Shown: positions 17,273 to 24,597, counted from the stretch's first letter. The stretch: DNA of 43,979 bases from Ruminococcus sp. (GCA_004555265.1 SFIQ01000016.1:1-43979), one strand, 5' to 3'. The notes: generated by a model from the sequence alone, not told the origin. Numbers and translations are program-made.

Positions 17273-17482
17273 TGATTGCGGGCATGGAAGCCCGCCACTA
17301 CGCGATTTTCTCTGTCATTTTCACGGCGGGAGCAAGCCGCCCGCTCTACATTATTAAAACAAACCTTTTCACGGCGGGAGCAAATTCTCCGAATTCAGGC
17401 ACCTTTCGGCGGGAGCAAGCCCCCGCCCTACCTTATGAAACGGACATTCCTCTAACAGGGGAATCACCCCCCGCCCTACCAT
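17273..17482. repeat. Repeat modules between argH and the transglutaminase-like gene (block E)
   Basis: Contains several GC-box modules (GGCGGGAGCAAGCC, about 17322-17346, 17371-17400, 17409-17431), one with the CAAATTCTCCGAATTCAGGCACC variant also seen near 39650, and the ACATTCCTCTAACAGGGGAATCACC module (17442-17480). No gene or promoter was recognised here. Confidence 0.8.
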
Positions 17483-17492
17483 AAAAATCTTT

Positions 17493-18784
17493 TTACTGAT
17501 TTAAACTTCTGACTCTCTCCACCTGCGCCAGCACATTTTGCGGTGCGGGACCGCCGAGGGAGGTACGGTCATTTACGCATTTGTCAAGATTGATTGCATC
17601 GTAAACACCCTCATCGAACAAATCGCAAATTTCTTTGTATTCTTCCAAAGGAAGTGTTTCAAGTGTCAGCCCCTTTTTAATGCAAAGGGCAACCAACTCC
17701 CCTGTCGCCTTGTATGCGTCACGGAAGGGCAGACCTTTTGACACAAGATAGTCGGCGCAGTCGGTGGCGTTGATAAACCCGCCCGCCGCCGCTTTGCGCA
17801 TATTTTCGGGGAGGGCGGTCATTGTGTCCAGCATGGGGATAAATGCGGTAAGGCACATTTTCACCGTATCAAATGCGTCAAAAATCGCCTCTTTATCCTC
17901 TTGCATATCCTTGTTATATGCAAGGGGCAAGCCTTTCATCATTGTGAGAAGGGTTGTCAAATCACCGAACACTCTGCCCGATTTACCACGGATCAATTCC
18001 GTAATATCGGGATTTTTCTTTTGGGGCATAATGGACGAGCCTGTGGAAAAAGCATCGTCCAATTCCACAAATTTAAACTCCCACGAACACCAAAGCACAA
18101 TTTCTTCCGAAAAGCGGGAAAGGTGTACCATTATAATTGAAATTACAGATGCAAGTTCCATGCAGAAATCACGGTCGGAAACGCTGTCGAGGGAATTTTG
18201 CATAGCGCCCGTAAAGCCCAGTGCTTTTGCCGTCATTTCACGGTCGGTGTTATAGGTCGTACCTGCCAGCGCACAAGCCCCCAAAGGGGAAACATTCATT
18301 CTCTCCCGTGCATCATACAGTCTTGCTTTATCGCGCAGGAGCATTTCAGCATAGGCTAACAGATGATGCCCGAAAGTGATGGGCTGGGCACGCTGTAAGT
18401 GCGTATAGCCGGGCATAACGGCGGTTGCATACTGCTCCGCTTTTTTGCAAAGCACATGGACAAGCTCTGTCAGCTGCCCATACAGCGCATCACATTCTTT
18501 GCGCAGATACAAACGAATATCGAGAGCCACTTGGGAATATCCTCTGCGTTGGGGTCAATTTCCAACGCGCCGCTTTCGATTTCGGCTTTGATGGCTTTCA
18601 AGCCGTCGGTGATCTGTGCCAAGTCCTGTGCAGAGATTATCCCTTGTGCACAGAGCATTGATGCGTGCGCAAGACTGCCGTCAATGTCCTCACGGAACAT
18701 ACGGCTGTCAAATTTGATTGAGGAATTAAAATCGTTTGTTTTGGGGTCTAATGCCTTTTGAAATCTGCCTTGCCAAAGCTGCAT
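17493..18784 (-). pseudogene. argH: Argininosuccinate lyase, interrupted by an internal deletion
   Basis: Last step of arginine synthesis: splits argininosuccinate into arginine and fumarate. The frame begins at ATG 18784 (MQLWQGRFQKALD) after AGGAG and follows the ArgH family for 83 codons to NAEDI, then shifts frame. The ArgH frame resumes at CAA 18533 (QVALDIRLYLRKE) and runs to the stop at 17493. About 27 residues between EDI and QVALD are absent, including the signature TARSRND; the arithmetic fits a 79-nt deletion. The catalytic-loop signature GSSIMPQKKNPD and the rest are intact. Repaired length would be about 456 residues, normal for the family. As it stands no full ArgH can be made, so arginine synthesis would fail unless another copy exists or this is an assembly error. 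Confidence 0.9.
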
Positions 18785-18839
18785 ATGTTTTTCTCCTGTA
18801 AGTAGTACAATACGACAAAGGGAAAAATTCCCTTTGCCG

Positions 18840-19012
18840 TTTCGCACAGTTCGTGTCCCCTATGCGTAGGGGCGGACGACCTCGGCCGCCCGTAGGTCTT
18901 AGATGTATTTTGCGGGGCGTCGAGTCGCCGCCCCCTACAAGTTTAACTGCGTGTGCATAACTCCCTCAGTCAAGCGCAAACGCTTGACAGCTCCCTCAAA
19001 GAGGGAGCGTAA
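18840..19012. repeat. Repeat modules between argG and argH (block F)
   Basis: Contains a GTAGGGGCGGACGACC-type module, a GGGGCGTCGAGTCGCCGCCCC module (about 18905-18935), and the CTCCCTCAGTCAAGCGCAAACGCTTGACAGCTCCCTC module (18960-19003). It ends a few bases before the argG stop codon. No gene is present. Confidence 0.8.
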
Positions 19013-19017
19013 GTGGA

Positions 19018-20253
19018 TTACTGATTTGTATTTCTCTGTTGGTCAAGCAATGCCTTCACCTTAATGGGCAAGCCGAAGAGGTTGATAAATCCTGCGGAGT
19101 CTGCTTGGTTGTAAGCGCCGCCGTCCTCACCGAAGGACGCTACATTTTCATCATACAGCGTATAGGGAGAAGTGATACCCGCGTTCATTACATTGCCTTT
19201 GTAAAGTTTTACCTTTACATCGCCTGTAACGGTTTCCTGTGTTTTATCAACGAATGCGGAAAGCGCCTCACGAAGGGGTGTAAACCACTGACCGTTATAT
19301 ACGATTTCGCCGAATTTTTGGGAAACAAGCTTTTTGTAATGCTGGGTTTCTTTGTCCAGCGTAATCATTTCCAAAAGTTCGTGGGCTTTGTAAAGAATGG
19401 TGCCGCCGGGGGTTTCATACACACCTCTCGACTTCATACCGACAAGGCGGTTTTCCACGATATCTAAAAGTCCGATACCGTTTGCGCCACCCAGTTCGTT
19501 GAGTTTTTCAACGATAGAAAGTCCATCCATTTCTACGCCGTCCAAAGCGGTGGGCACACCTTTTTCAAAGTGAATTGTCACATAAGTCGGTTTGTCGGGT
19601 GCCTGCTCGGGCGCAACACCCAATTCCAGGAAGCCCTCTTTTTGGTATTGCGGCTCGTTGGCGGGGTCTTCCAAATCCAAGCCCTCGTGGGAGAGATGCC
19701 ACACATTTTTATCTTTGGAATAGTTGGTTTCACGGTTGATTTTCAACGGAATGTTGTGCGCCTCGGCGTACTCGATTTCCTCTTCGCGGGATTTAATATC
19801 CCACTCACGCCACGGGGCGATGATTTCCATTTCGGGGGCGAATGCCTTTAATGTAAGTTCAAAACGCACCTGGTCGTTGCCTTTGCCTGTGCAGCCGTGG
19901 CAAATGGCGTCTGCGCCCTCTTTTTTGGCAATTTCCGCAAGTCCTTTCGCAATGCAGGGGCGTGCGTGGGAAGTGCCCAAGAGATAGGTTTCATAATCTG
20001 CACCCGCTTTTAAGCAAGGCCAAATGTACTCCTCCACATACTCCTTTTTAAGGTCCAGCACATAAAGTTTGGAAGCGCCTGTTTTGATTGCCTTTTCTTC
20101 CAACCCGTCAAGCTCGGTGCCCTGCCCCACATCGCCCGAAACGGCGATGACTTCGCAGTTGTTGTAATTCTCTTTCAGCCACGGGATGATGATGGAAGTA
20201 TCAAGCCCGCCCGAATACGCCAAAACAACTTTTTTAATGTCTTTCTTATTCAT
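19018..20253 (-). CDS. argG: Argininosuccinate synthase
   Basis: ATP-dependent ligation of citrulline and aspartate to argininosuccinate. The 411-residue protein has the N-type ATP pyrophosphatase loop AYSGGLDTS near residues 13-21, HGCTGKGNDQVRFE in the citrulline/aspartate site, and a normal C-terminal multimerisation segment. ATG at 20253 follows GGAGGG. It is the first gene of the arginine cluster, followed by the damaged argH across a 233-base gap filled with repeats. A good promoter and three ARG-box-like sites precede it, implying ArgR control; argR itself is not in the window. Confidence 0.97.
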   Translation of the reverse strand: MNKKDIKKVVLAYSGGLDTSIIIPWLKENYNNCEVIAVSGDVGQGTELDGLEEKAIKTGASKLYVLDLKKEYVEEYIWPCLKAGADYETYLLGTSHARPCIAKGLAEIAKKEGADAICHGCTGKGNDQVRFELTLKAFAPEMEIIAPWREWDIKSREEEIEYAEAHNIPLKINRETNYSKDKNVWHLSHEGLDLEDPANEPQYQKEGFLELGVAPEQAPDKPTYVTIHFEKGVPTALDGVEMDGLSIVEKLNELGGANGIGLLDIVENRLVGMKSRGVYETPGGTILYKAHELLEMITLDKETQHYKKLVSQKFGEIVYNGQWFTPLREALSAFVDKTQETVTGDVKVKLYKGNVMNAGITSPYTLYDENVASFGEDGGAYNQADSAGFINLFGLPIKVKALLDQQRNTNQ

Positions 20254-20294
20254 GGAAAACCCTCCGATTTATATGTTCTTTTGATTACAAGGCA

Positions 20295-20322
20295 ATTATA
20301 CACGCCTTTCGCATAAAATCAA
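20295..20322 (-). promoter_or_regulatory. Promoter of argG and the arginine cluster
   Basis: On the minus strand TTGATT (20322-20317) and TATAAT (20300-20295) are separated by 16 bases, 41 bases before the argG start codon. Confidence 0.8.
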
Positions 20323-20330
20323 GTATTTTT

Positions 20331-20386
20331 TGTATATTTATTCATAAAAACTGTATATTTGTGCATATTGTAAGAATAAATATACG
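20331..20386. promoter_or_regulatory. Three ARG-box-like ArgR operator sites
   Basis: Three related 16-mers lie immediately upstream of the argG promoter: 20331-20346 and 20352-20367 (minus-strand readings TATGAATAAATATACA and TATGCACAAATATACA) and 20371-20386 (plus-strand TAAGAATAAATATACG). They resemble the ArgR consensus, a TGAAT/ATTCA-type palindrome around an A/T core. Starts are 21 and 19 bases apart, about two helical turns, suiting cooperative binding. The boxes sit upstream of, not over, the -35 element. Confidence 0.65.
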
Positions 20387-20598
20387 ATTTATATGCGTTT
20401 ATATGCAATTTTAGCCGGATAAAGCAGACCGATGCCGACTACCGCACCGAAATACCGATTTTGCAGGAAAATCATACCACAAACCGCGTTGGATTTCAAC
20501 ACAAGAAACCCTTTATGCGCATAAATTTTTGCCGCATAACATACCGCCGAAGCGCACTTGCGATTTTGCACAAAAAAGTAACAATTTTGCACTTAAAC
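20387..20598. other. Intergenic stretch with no recognised feature
   Basis: Between the ARG boxes and the next promoter I see only a doubled TTTATATGC (from about 20388) and a 67-codon minus-strand open frame without a ribosome-binding site or family resemblance, which I do not accept as a gene. Confidence 0.5.
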
Positions 20599-20627
20599 TT
20601 GACCATTATGTAGTATTTAGATATATT
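20599..20627 (+). promoter_or_regulatory. Promoter of the small exported-protein operon
   Basis: TTGACC (20599-20604), a 17-base spacer and TATATT (20622-20627). It predicts an untranslated leader of roughly 155 bases before the first gene at 20789. A 14-codon frame starting at ATG 20719 lies within this leader and may be chance. Confidence 0.75.
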
Positions 20628-20788
20628 GAAATAAAACAATACCATTGCATACAAATGCTGTATCTATTGTTTTCAAACTTGCAGCATACAAACAGCAAAC
20701 GAAAGAACAGGCGGTGTGTCCAATGCAAAAACAGACAAAGCATATACTTTTATTGTGTATAAAATAACGGGAAATGAGGCGTTAAAAA

Positions 20789-20947
20789 ATGAAAAAAGCA
20801 GTATCCATCGTATTCACAATCCTTACAATTCTATTTTCAGTTGCCCCGTGTGCTTTCGCAATAGAAGTCGGGGAACAGTATACATTCGTAAATGCAGATA
20901 CTTCCGTTATCTATCCCCTACGCAGGTTAATCGGAGGTGTAAAATGA
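20789..20947 (+). CDS. Small exported peptide with signal sequence, function unknown
   Basis: A 52-residue frame that I do not recognise. It starts MKKAVSIVFTILTILFSV, a classic signal peptide with a probable cleavage after CAFA (residue 24), leaving a mature peptide of about 28 residues (IEVGEQYTFVNADTSV then a basic end, LRRLIGGVK). The stop overlaps the start of the next gene in ATGA, so it is translationally coupled to it, which supports a real gene despite its size. The ribosome-binding site is modest (GAGG about 9 bases away). It could be a secreted peptide, a signal or a truncated relic of a larger exported protein. It heads a three-gene operon of small membrane-anchored proteins. Confidence 0.6.
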   Translation: MKKAVSIVFTILTILFSVAPCAFAIEVGEQYTFVNADTSVIYPLRRLIGGVK

Positions 20948-21387
20948 CAGCAAAAAAAAATTTTTTGGAAGTCCTCGTCGCCGTAGCCATACAACTTGTG
21001 CTACTGTTCTTTTGGGCGATGCTTTTGATTGAAACGGTCTGCCCGATATATCGTTGGTCATATTCCATGGGCGTCATCGGGGCAAACATCGGGGAAAATA
21101 TGGTTGTGTATGCGCCGCAGCGCGTGGAAACCTTTTTAACGCCATCTGCCGAAAAACTGAACAACCGAAATTTCAGCGAGCAAAGCATTATGGTGCAAAA
21201 CACATTTGTTTGTACCTATCAGTTGCAATCTGCACCGCAATACAAAATTCTGCAAAAAAATCACAATACATTGATATATGAATTATCTTCCGAGGAACAG
21301 CCGCAAAAATGGATTGTTTCGGTGTATTTCGGCGCAGAAAATGCGTTTGACATTTCCGTAACTGAGGCGGGAGGTGACGCCGCATGA
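20944..21387 (+). CDS. Single-pass membrane protein, function unknown
   Basis: A 147-residue protein with one N-terminal membrane segment (about residues 7-32, FLEVLVAVAIQLVLLFFWAM) and an extracytoplasmic remainder of about 115 residues without a recognised domain. ATG at 20944 follows GGAGGTG, and the upstream gene ends within this start (ATGA overlap). The open frame extends to 20716, but that part covers the small exported-peptide gene in another frame and is rejected. Its own stop overlaps the next start, again as ATGA. The external part has the look of a beta-rich lipobox-free anchored protein. No function is assigned. Confidence 0.75.
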   Translation: MTAKKNFLEVLVAVAIQLVLLFFWAMLLIETVCPIYRWSYSMGVIGANIGENMVVYAPQRVETFLTPSAEKLNNRNFSEQSIMVQNTFVCTYQLQSAPQYKILQKNHNTLIYELSSEEQPQKWIVSVYFGAENAFDISVTEAGGDAA

Positions 21388-21878
21388 AAAAGCGTATAGT
21401 GATTCTTATACTTTTTTTCGTTGTACAGATTGTTGCCTTGTGTATTCTATCCATACCGCCAAAAGAGCCGGTAACTTGGGAACCCAACGATTATGGCGAA
21501 TACGAAATTGTTTCTTGTGCATACGGCGAAGATGTGTTGCAAACCGTAAAAAGCACCGTTGCCGCATATGAAAATGAACAAATACAAAAATATCAAACGG
21601 ACAGTGCGCATCAGCTTGTGTTTGTGAAAGTGTCAAGAGTTTTACACAATCAAAAAGGCGTGACTGTTATGGAATATCGAACCACGCGTAAAACTTACAC
21701 TTCCTTTACAGACAACGGTTTTTGCACCGATTATGAATTGCTCGATACCGTGCAGTTGTGGATTGTTGCCACAGAAAGCGGTGCTTCGGTGCAAATAAAA
21801 CCGACCGACTGCAATGCCGGCATTTTTGTAAACGAAAAAACCATTGCTTACGAAGCAAAAATGCACCAATCATCATAA
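21384..21878 (+). CDS. Membrane-anchored exported protein, function unknown
   Basis: A 164-residue protein with a hydrophobic N-terminus (MKKRIVILILFFVVQIVALC), an uncleaved anchor or signal peptide; the cysteine at residue 20 is followed by ILS and is not a clear lipobox. The rest is predicted to be outside the cell and has no recognised domain; it contains several Cys (C46, C114 and C138 approximately) that could form a disulfide. ATG at 21384 overlaps the previous stop by 4 bases and follows GGGAGGTGA. A terminator 10 bases after the stop ends the operon. The three proteins probably act together at the cell surface (inference from coupling alone). Confidence 0.75.
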   Translation: MKKRIVILILFFVVQIVALCILSIPPKEPVTWEPNDYGEYEIVSCAYGEDVLQTVKSTVAAYENEQIQKYQTDSAHQLVFVKVSRVLHNQKGVTVMEYRTTRKTYTSFTDNGFCTDYELLDTVQLWIVATESGASVQIKPTDCNAGIFVNEKTIAYEAKMHQSS

Positions 21879-21887
21879 CCTATACAT

Positions 21888-21921
21888 AAAAACAGCGCAT
21901 CCATTCGGATACGCTGTTTTT
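21888..21921. terminator. Bidirectional terminator between the small-protein operon and rpsR
   Basis: AAAAACAGCG (21888-21897) pairs with CGCTGTTTTT (21912-21921), with an inner ATCC/GGAT stem and ATTC loop. A and T runs on the two sides allow termination in both directions; it lies 12 bases from the rpsR stop. Confidence 0.9.
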
Positions 21922-21933
21922 ATAAGTCTGAAA

Positions 21934-22182
21934 TCAGTCTGCCGTGTACGGCAAAATGGCGATTGCACGCGCGCGTTTGATCGCCGTTGTAAGCTCTCTC
22001 TGATGATAGGCGCAAGTGCCGGTTACGCGGCGGGGTAAAATCTTTGCGCGTTCAGAGGTATAGCGGCGCAGCTTGGCTGCGTCTTTGTAGTCAATCTTAT
22101 CGACCTTTTCCACGCAGAAGGAGCAAACTTTTTTGCGTTTGCGGTTCTGCGGGCGGCCGCCTTGCGGTTTATCGTAAGCCAT
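21934..22182 (-). CDS. rpsR: 30S ribosomal protein S18
   Basis: Small-subunit ribosomal protein of 82 residues that binds 16S rRNA together with S6. The core KVCSFCVEKVDKIDYKDA and KILPRRVTGTCAYHQREL are typical. The CxxC plus later Cys/His (C20, C23, C57, H60 approximately) suggest the zinc-binding form of S18. It follows ssb after 31 bases, in the conserved order rpsF-ssb-rpsR. The ATG at 22182 follows a good AAGGAGG. Confidence 0.98.
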   Translation of the reverse strand: MAYDKPQGGRPQNRKRKKVCSFCVEKVDKIDYKDAAKLRRYTSERAKILPRRVTGTCAYHQRELTTAIKRARAIAILPYTAD

Positions 22183-22213
22183 TTGTAATCCTCCTTAAAA
22201 AATCAATCAAATC

Positions 22214-22684
22214 TTAAAACGGCAAGCCGTCGTCATCGTCCGTACTGCCAAAGGGGAACGCGTCGTCGTCGCTTGTCGGAAGTACCGAGAAGCCGTCGGC
22301 GTTGCCGCCCTGGTATGCGGGCGCGGGGCGTGCTGCGGGTGCGGCGCCGGCCGTGCCGGTTTCCGCCTTGCTGCCGCAGAACGATGCACGGTCTGCGACG
22401 ATTTCAACCGCCGTGCGTTTGTTGCCGTTTTTGTCCTCATAATTGCGGGTCTGAATCGAGCCTTGAATCGCAATCATAGAACCTTTGCGGAAATACCGTG
22501 TGACGAATTCCGCCGTTTGCCGCCAAGCAACCACATTGATGAAATCGGTCTGTCTTTCCTCACCCTGGCGCGCATAGGCGCGATCCACCGCGACGGAAAA
22601 CGATGTCACCGAAGTGCCGTTGCCGGTCGTGCGAAGCTCGGGGTCGGCAGTCAATCTGCCCATAATAATTGCACAGTTGAGCAT
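22214..22684 (-). CDS. ssb: Single-stranded DNA-binding protein
   Basis: A 156-residue SSB: an N-terminal OB fold (MLNCAIIMGRLTADPELR to about residue 105), then a flexible Gly/Ala/Pro-rich linker, and the acidic tail ending DDDDGLPF that recruits replication and repair partners. ATG at 22684 follows an AGGGTT-type site, weaker than its neighbours. It lies between rpsF and rpsR, as in many Firmicutes, which places it in a translation-linked operon. Confidence 0.98.
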   Translation of the reverse strand: MLNCAIIMGRLTADPELRTTGNGTSVTSFSVAVDRAYARQGEERQTDFINVVAWRQTAEFVTRYFRKGSMIAIQGSIQTRNYEDKNGNKRTAVEIVADRASFCGSKAETGTAGAAPAARPAPAYQGGNADGFSVLPTSDDDAFPFGSTDDDDGLPF

Positions 22685-22700
22685 AGTCTAACCCTCCGCC

Positions 22701-22979
22701 TCAGTTCTTAACAACGAGTGTACGCAGTACGCCGTCGGTAATGCCGGCTACGCGCTCGAACTCCGCCGGGAAAGCGGGCTCGCTGTCGAAATTGAAGATT
22801 ACATAGTGCCCCTCGGCTTCATCGTTGATTTCGTAAGCGAGCTTTCTTTTGCCCCACTCATCAACGCTTTCGAGAGTGCCGTTCGCTTCAATCAAAGCCT
22901 TGAATTTCTCTTGCAGGCTTTGGGTTGCTTCGTCGCCGTTTTTCACGGAGAGAACCAACACTGCTTCATACTTAGACAT
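22701..22979 (-). CDS. rpsF: 30S ribosomal protein S6
   Basis: Ribosomal protein of 92 residues with the S6 fold (MSKYEAVLVLSVKNGDE, then GKRKLAYEINDEAEGHYV). ATG at 22979 follows AAGGAGGTG. It leads the rpsF-ssb-rpsR operon behind a near-perfect promoter, and a strong GC hairpin in the leader may bind the S6:S18 complex for autoregulation. Confidence 0.98.
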   Translation of the reverse strand: MSKYEAVLVLSVKNGDEATQSLQEKFKALIEANGTLESVDEWGKRKLAYEINDEAEGHYVIFNFDSEPAFPAEFERVAGITDGVLRTLVVKN

Positions 22980-23007
22980 TCCTTTTGCACCTCCTTATGG
23001 ACTTTCG

Positions 23008-23028
23008 CCCACGGGCATTCCCCGTGGG
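23008..23028 (-). promoter_or_regulatory. Leader hairpin of rpsF (candidate S6:S18 autoregulatory site)
   Basis: CCCACGGG (23008-23015) and CCCGTGGG (23021-23028) form an 8-bp stem with a 5-base loop in the rpsF leader, 30 bases before the start codon. Firmicutes rpsF leaders often hold an S6:S18-binding hairpin; I could not confirm the conserved CCG bulge, so the function is inferred from position. Confidence 0.45.
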
Positions 23029-23069
23029 AAGGAGCCGTAAAATCAAAAATTATTTTACAGCGGTTAATG

Positions 23070-23098
23070 ATTATACCAAACGGATTTCGGAAAGTCAA
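23070..23098 (-). promoter_or_regulatory. Promoter of rpsF-ssb-rpsR
   Basis: TTGACT (23098-23093) and TATAAT (23075-23070) on the minus strand with a 17-base spacer. Confidence 0.9.
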
Positions 23099-23113
23099 GC
23101 ATTTTCCGAAATT

Positions 23114-23536
23114 TTACAGCGTCTCTTCGCCGTGTTCGTATAATTCGTTGTTGATGTCACACACGCCTTTCCCGTTGGCAACGCCTTTCAGAATGATGCT
23201 GTCGCGTTTGCTTTTCGGGTACAGCGGCGCAAAGCCTGCCACTTTCAGGGTGGCCTGCACCTCGTCCACGGTCATTTTGGCGCCGATGCAAAGGCTCAAA
23301 AGCGTATTGCGCGACGGACTGCGCGCGCCGGACAGCACCTGAAAGCCGAAAATTTCGCTGATTTCCGCATCTTTAATCACGGCGGATTTTTTAAAGCCTT
23401 TTTGCGTGATGTATTCGCTTAAAAACGCCGCAACCGACAAATCCACAAAATACGCTTCGTTCTCTTTCATATATTGTTCGATGTTGTTTGCTTTCAACAA
23501 TTCGCCGAGCATTTCATCGGTCGATTTTTTCAGCAT
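23114..23536 (-). CDS. Helix-turn-helix protein paired with a protein kinase
   Basis: A 140-residue protein with a central XRE/phage-repressor-like helix-turn-helix (about residues 35-95: FLSEYITQKGFKKSAVIKDA, then FGFQVLSGARSPSRNTLLSL), followed by a C-terminal helical part with a KRDSIILKGVANGKGV stretch. No enzyme motif is present. It is divergent from a Ser/Thr kinase gene, with 75 bases between the starts. From memory, this type of HTH protein recurs beside small kinases in Clostridia, which points to a functional pair, perhaps with the HTH protein as kinase substrate or repressor; that is inference. The ATG at 23536 follows a GGAAGTGAG-type site. Confidence 0.65.
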   Translation of the reverse strand: MLKKSTDEMLGELLKANNIEQYMKENEAYFVDLSVAAFLSEYITQKGFKKSAVIKDAEISEIFGFQVLSGARSPSRNTLLSLCIGAKMTVDEVQATLKVAGFAPLYPKSKRDSIILKGVANGKGVCDINNELYEHGEETL

Positions 23537-23572
23537 ACGGTTTTCTCACTTCCTTTTTTATACATTGTATAG

Positions 23573-23578
23573 TATAAT
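23573..23578 (+). promoter_or_regulatory. -10 box of the kinase gene
   Basis: TATAAT in the 75-base gap between the divergent HTH and kinase genes, 33 bases before the kinase start codon. No convincing -35 box was found. A minus-strand TATACT overlaps it and could serve the HTH gene. Confidence 0.5.
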
Positions 23579-23611
23579 GAAAAACAGAACCGTTGGCAAG
23601 GGGGGATTTTC

Positions 23612-24310
23612 GTGCCGTCGATGGAAGAAATTTTAAACGCGCAGTACACGGTGGTCAAGGTATTCAAACAATCGGAGGACAAATCCATTGTTTTACTGCG
23701 GCACAAAGTCCTGCAAAAGGAATTGGTCTGCCGCAAATGCCGCGGCAACGCGGCGGTTTACAACATTCTGCGCGCAACGGACTTCCGAAATCTGCCCGCC
23801 GTGTATGCGGTGTTCGGAGAAGAGCCGCAAATCACGGTATTGGAGGAATATATCCGCGGCACGACCGTTTCCGACCTGTTAATGCGCGGGCTTTACAGCG
23901 AAAAGGGCGTAAAAACGGTTATCAAAAGCATTTGCGACGCGTTGACCGTTTTGCACAACCGCGGCATTGTGCACCGCGATATAAAACCCGAAAACATAAT
24001 GATTACCGACCGCGGCACGGTAAAACTGATGGACTTTGACGCCGCGCGGCTTTATAAAATCGGGCAGTCGGGCGACACGAAAATCATCGGCACACAAGGG
24101 TACGCCGCACCCGAGCAGTTGGGGCTTGCGCAGACCGACGCGCGCACGGATCTTTTTGCCGTCGGGGTGCTGATGAATGTGATGCTCACAGGCGAGCACC
24201 CCTCGAAGAAAATGTACCAAGGGAAACTCTCGAAAGTCATTGAAAAATGTATTCAAATTGACCCGCAAAAGCGGTATGCGAGCGCCGCCGAATTAAAAAA
24301 AGCCCTGTGA
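23612..24310 (+). CDS. Small atypical Ser/Thr protein kinase
   Basis: A 232-residue, cytoplasmic, stand-alone kinase domain without PASTA repeats or a membrane segment. The catalytic loop HRDIKPEN (121-128), the activation-segment end GTQGYAAPEQ (160-169) and the aspartate in TDLFAVG (180) are present. Two features are unusual: the glycine-rich loop is absent (YTVVKVFKQSEDKSIVLL) and the DFG motif is DFD (141-143). The presumed ATP-anchoring lysine is in LVCRKC (about 42). GTG at 23612 with GGGGGG six bases upstream is preferred; ATG at 23621 is the alternative. Its divergent partner is an HTH protein. Activity is likely but not certain. Confidence 0.88.
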   Translation: MPSMEEILNAQYTVVKVFKQSEDKSIVLLRHKVLQKELVCRKCRGNAAVYNILRATDFRNLPAVYAVFGEEPQITVLEEYIRGTTVSDLLMRGLYSEKGVKTVIKSICDALTVLHNRGIVHRDIKPENIMITDRGTVKLMDFDAARLYKIGQSGDTKIIGTQGYAAPEQLGLAQTDARTDLFAVGVLMNVMLTGEHPSKKMYQGKLSKVIEKCIQIDPQKRYASAAELKKAL

Positions 24311-24343
24311 AAAATGAAAACTCTATGCAGCCCGCATAGTACA

Positions 24344-24388
24344 AAACGACCGCCTTTCCGTTACAATACGGAAGGGTGGTCGTTTGTT
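24344..24388. terminator. Terminator between the kinase and ribbon-helix-helix genes
   Basis: AAACGACC...CCTTTCCGT (24344-24361) pairs with ACGGAAGG...GGTCGTTT (24368-24385) and is followed by TGTTTTATT. It serves the plus-strand kinase and, facing the other way, the minus-strand gene ending at 24389. Confidence 0.9.
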
Positions 24389-24556
24389 TTATTGTTCTGC
24401 GCCCAACATTTCATTCAGCGCATATTCGCAGCACTGCACAACCAATTGATTAAACGAAATATTGTTTTGGTCGGCAATTTTCTGTAATCGGTCAATCAGG
24501 TCGTTCGGCATACGAATGGTTTTGTTGGATTTTTGTTGGTTGCGGATTTCAAACAT
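24389..24556 (-). CDS. Ribbon-helix-helix (Arc/CopG-like) DNA-binding protein
   Basis: A 55-residue protein whose middle reads NKTIRMPNDLIDRLQKIADQ, followed by NNISFNQLVVQCCEYAL: a beta strand and two helices, as in Arc/CopG repressors. ATG at 24556 follows AGAGGTG; a longer frame to 24589 lacks a site. Such proteins are commonly antitoxins or autorepressors, but no toxin gene accompanies it: it is a single gene divergent from the zinc-ribbon genes. An ATTGTA-N8-TACAAT inverted repeat just upstream may be its operator. Confidence 0.8.
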   Translation of the reverse strand: MFEIRNQQKSNKTIRMPNDLIDRLQKIADQNNISFNQLVVQCCEYALNEMLGAEQ

Positions 24557-24577
24557 GCAATCACCTCTGTACTTTAA

Positions 24578-24597
24578 ATTGTATTGCATTTTACAAT
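24578..24597. promoter_or_regulatory. Inverted repeat, possible autoregulatory operator
   Basis: ATTGTA (24578-24583) and TACAAT (24592-24597) with an 8-base spacer lie 22 bases upstream of the ribbon-helix-helix start and include a TACAAT that could be its -10 box. The role as RHH operator is inferred from position. Confidence 0.4.

Noticed and set aside
16812..18255. Plus-strand frames opposite the transglutaminase-like gene and argH
   Set aside because: They are mirror frames of well-supported minus-strand genes, with no starts or family motifs of their own.
20389..20592. 67-codon minus-strand frame upstream of argG
   Set aside because: No ribosome-binding site, no family resemblance, and it ends against the ARG-box region.
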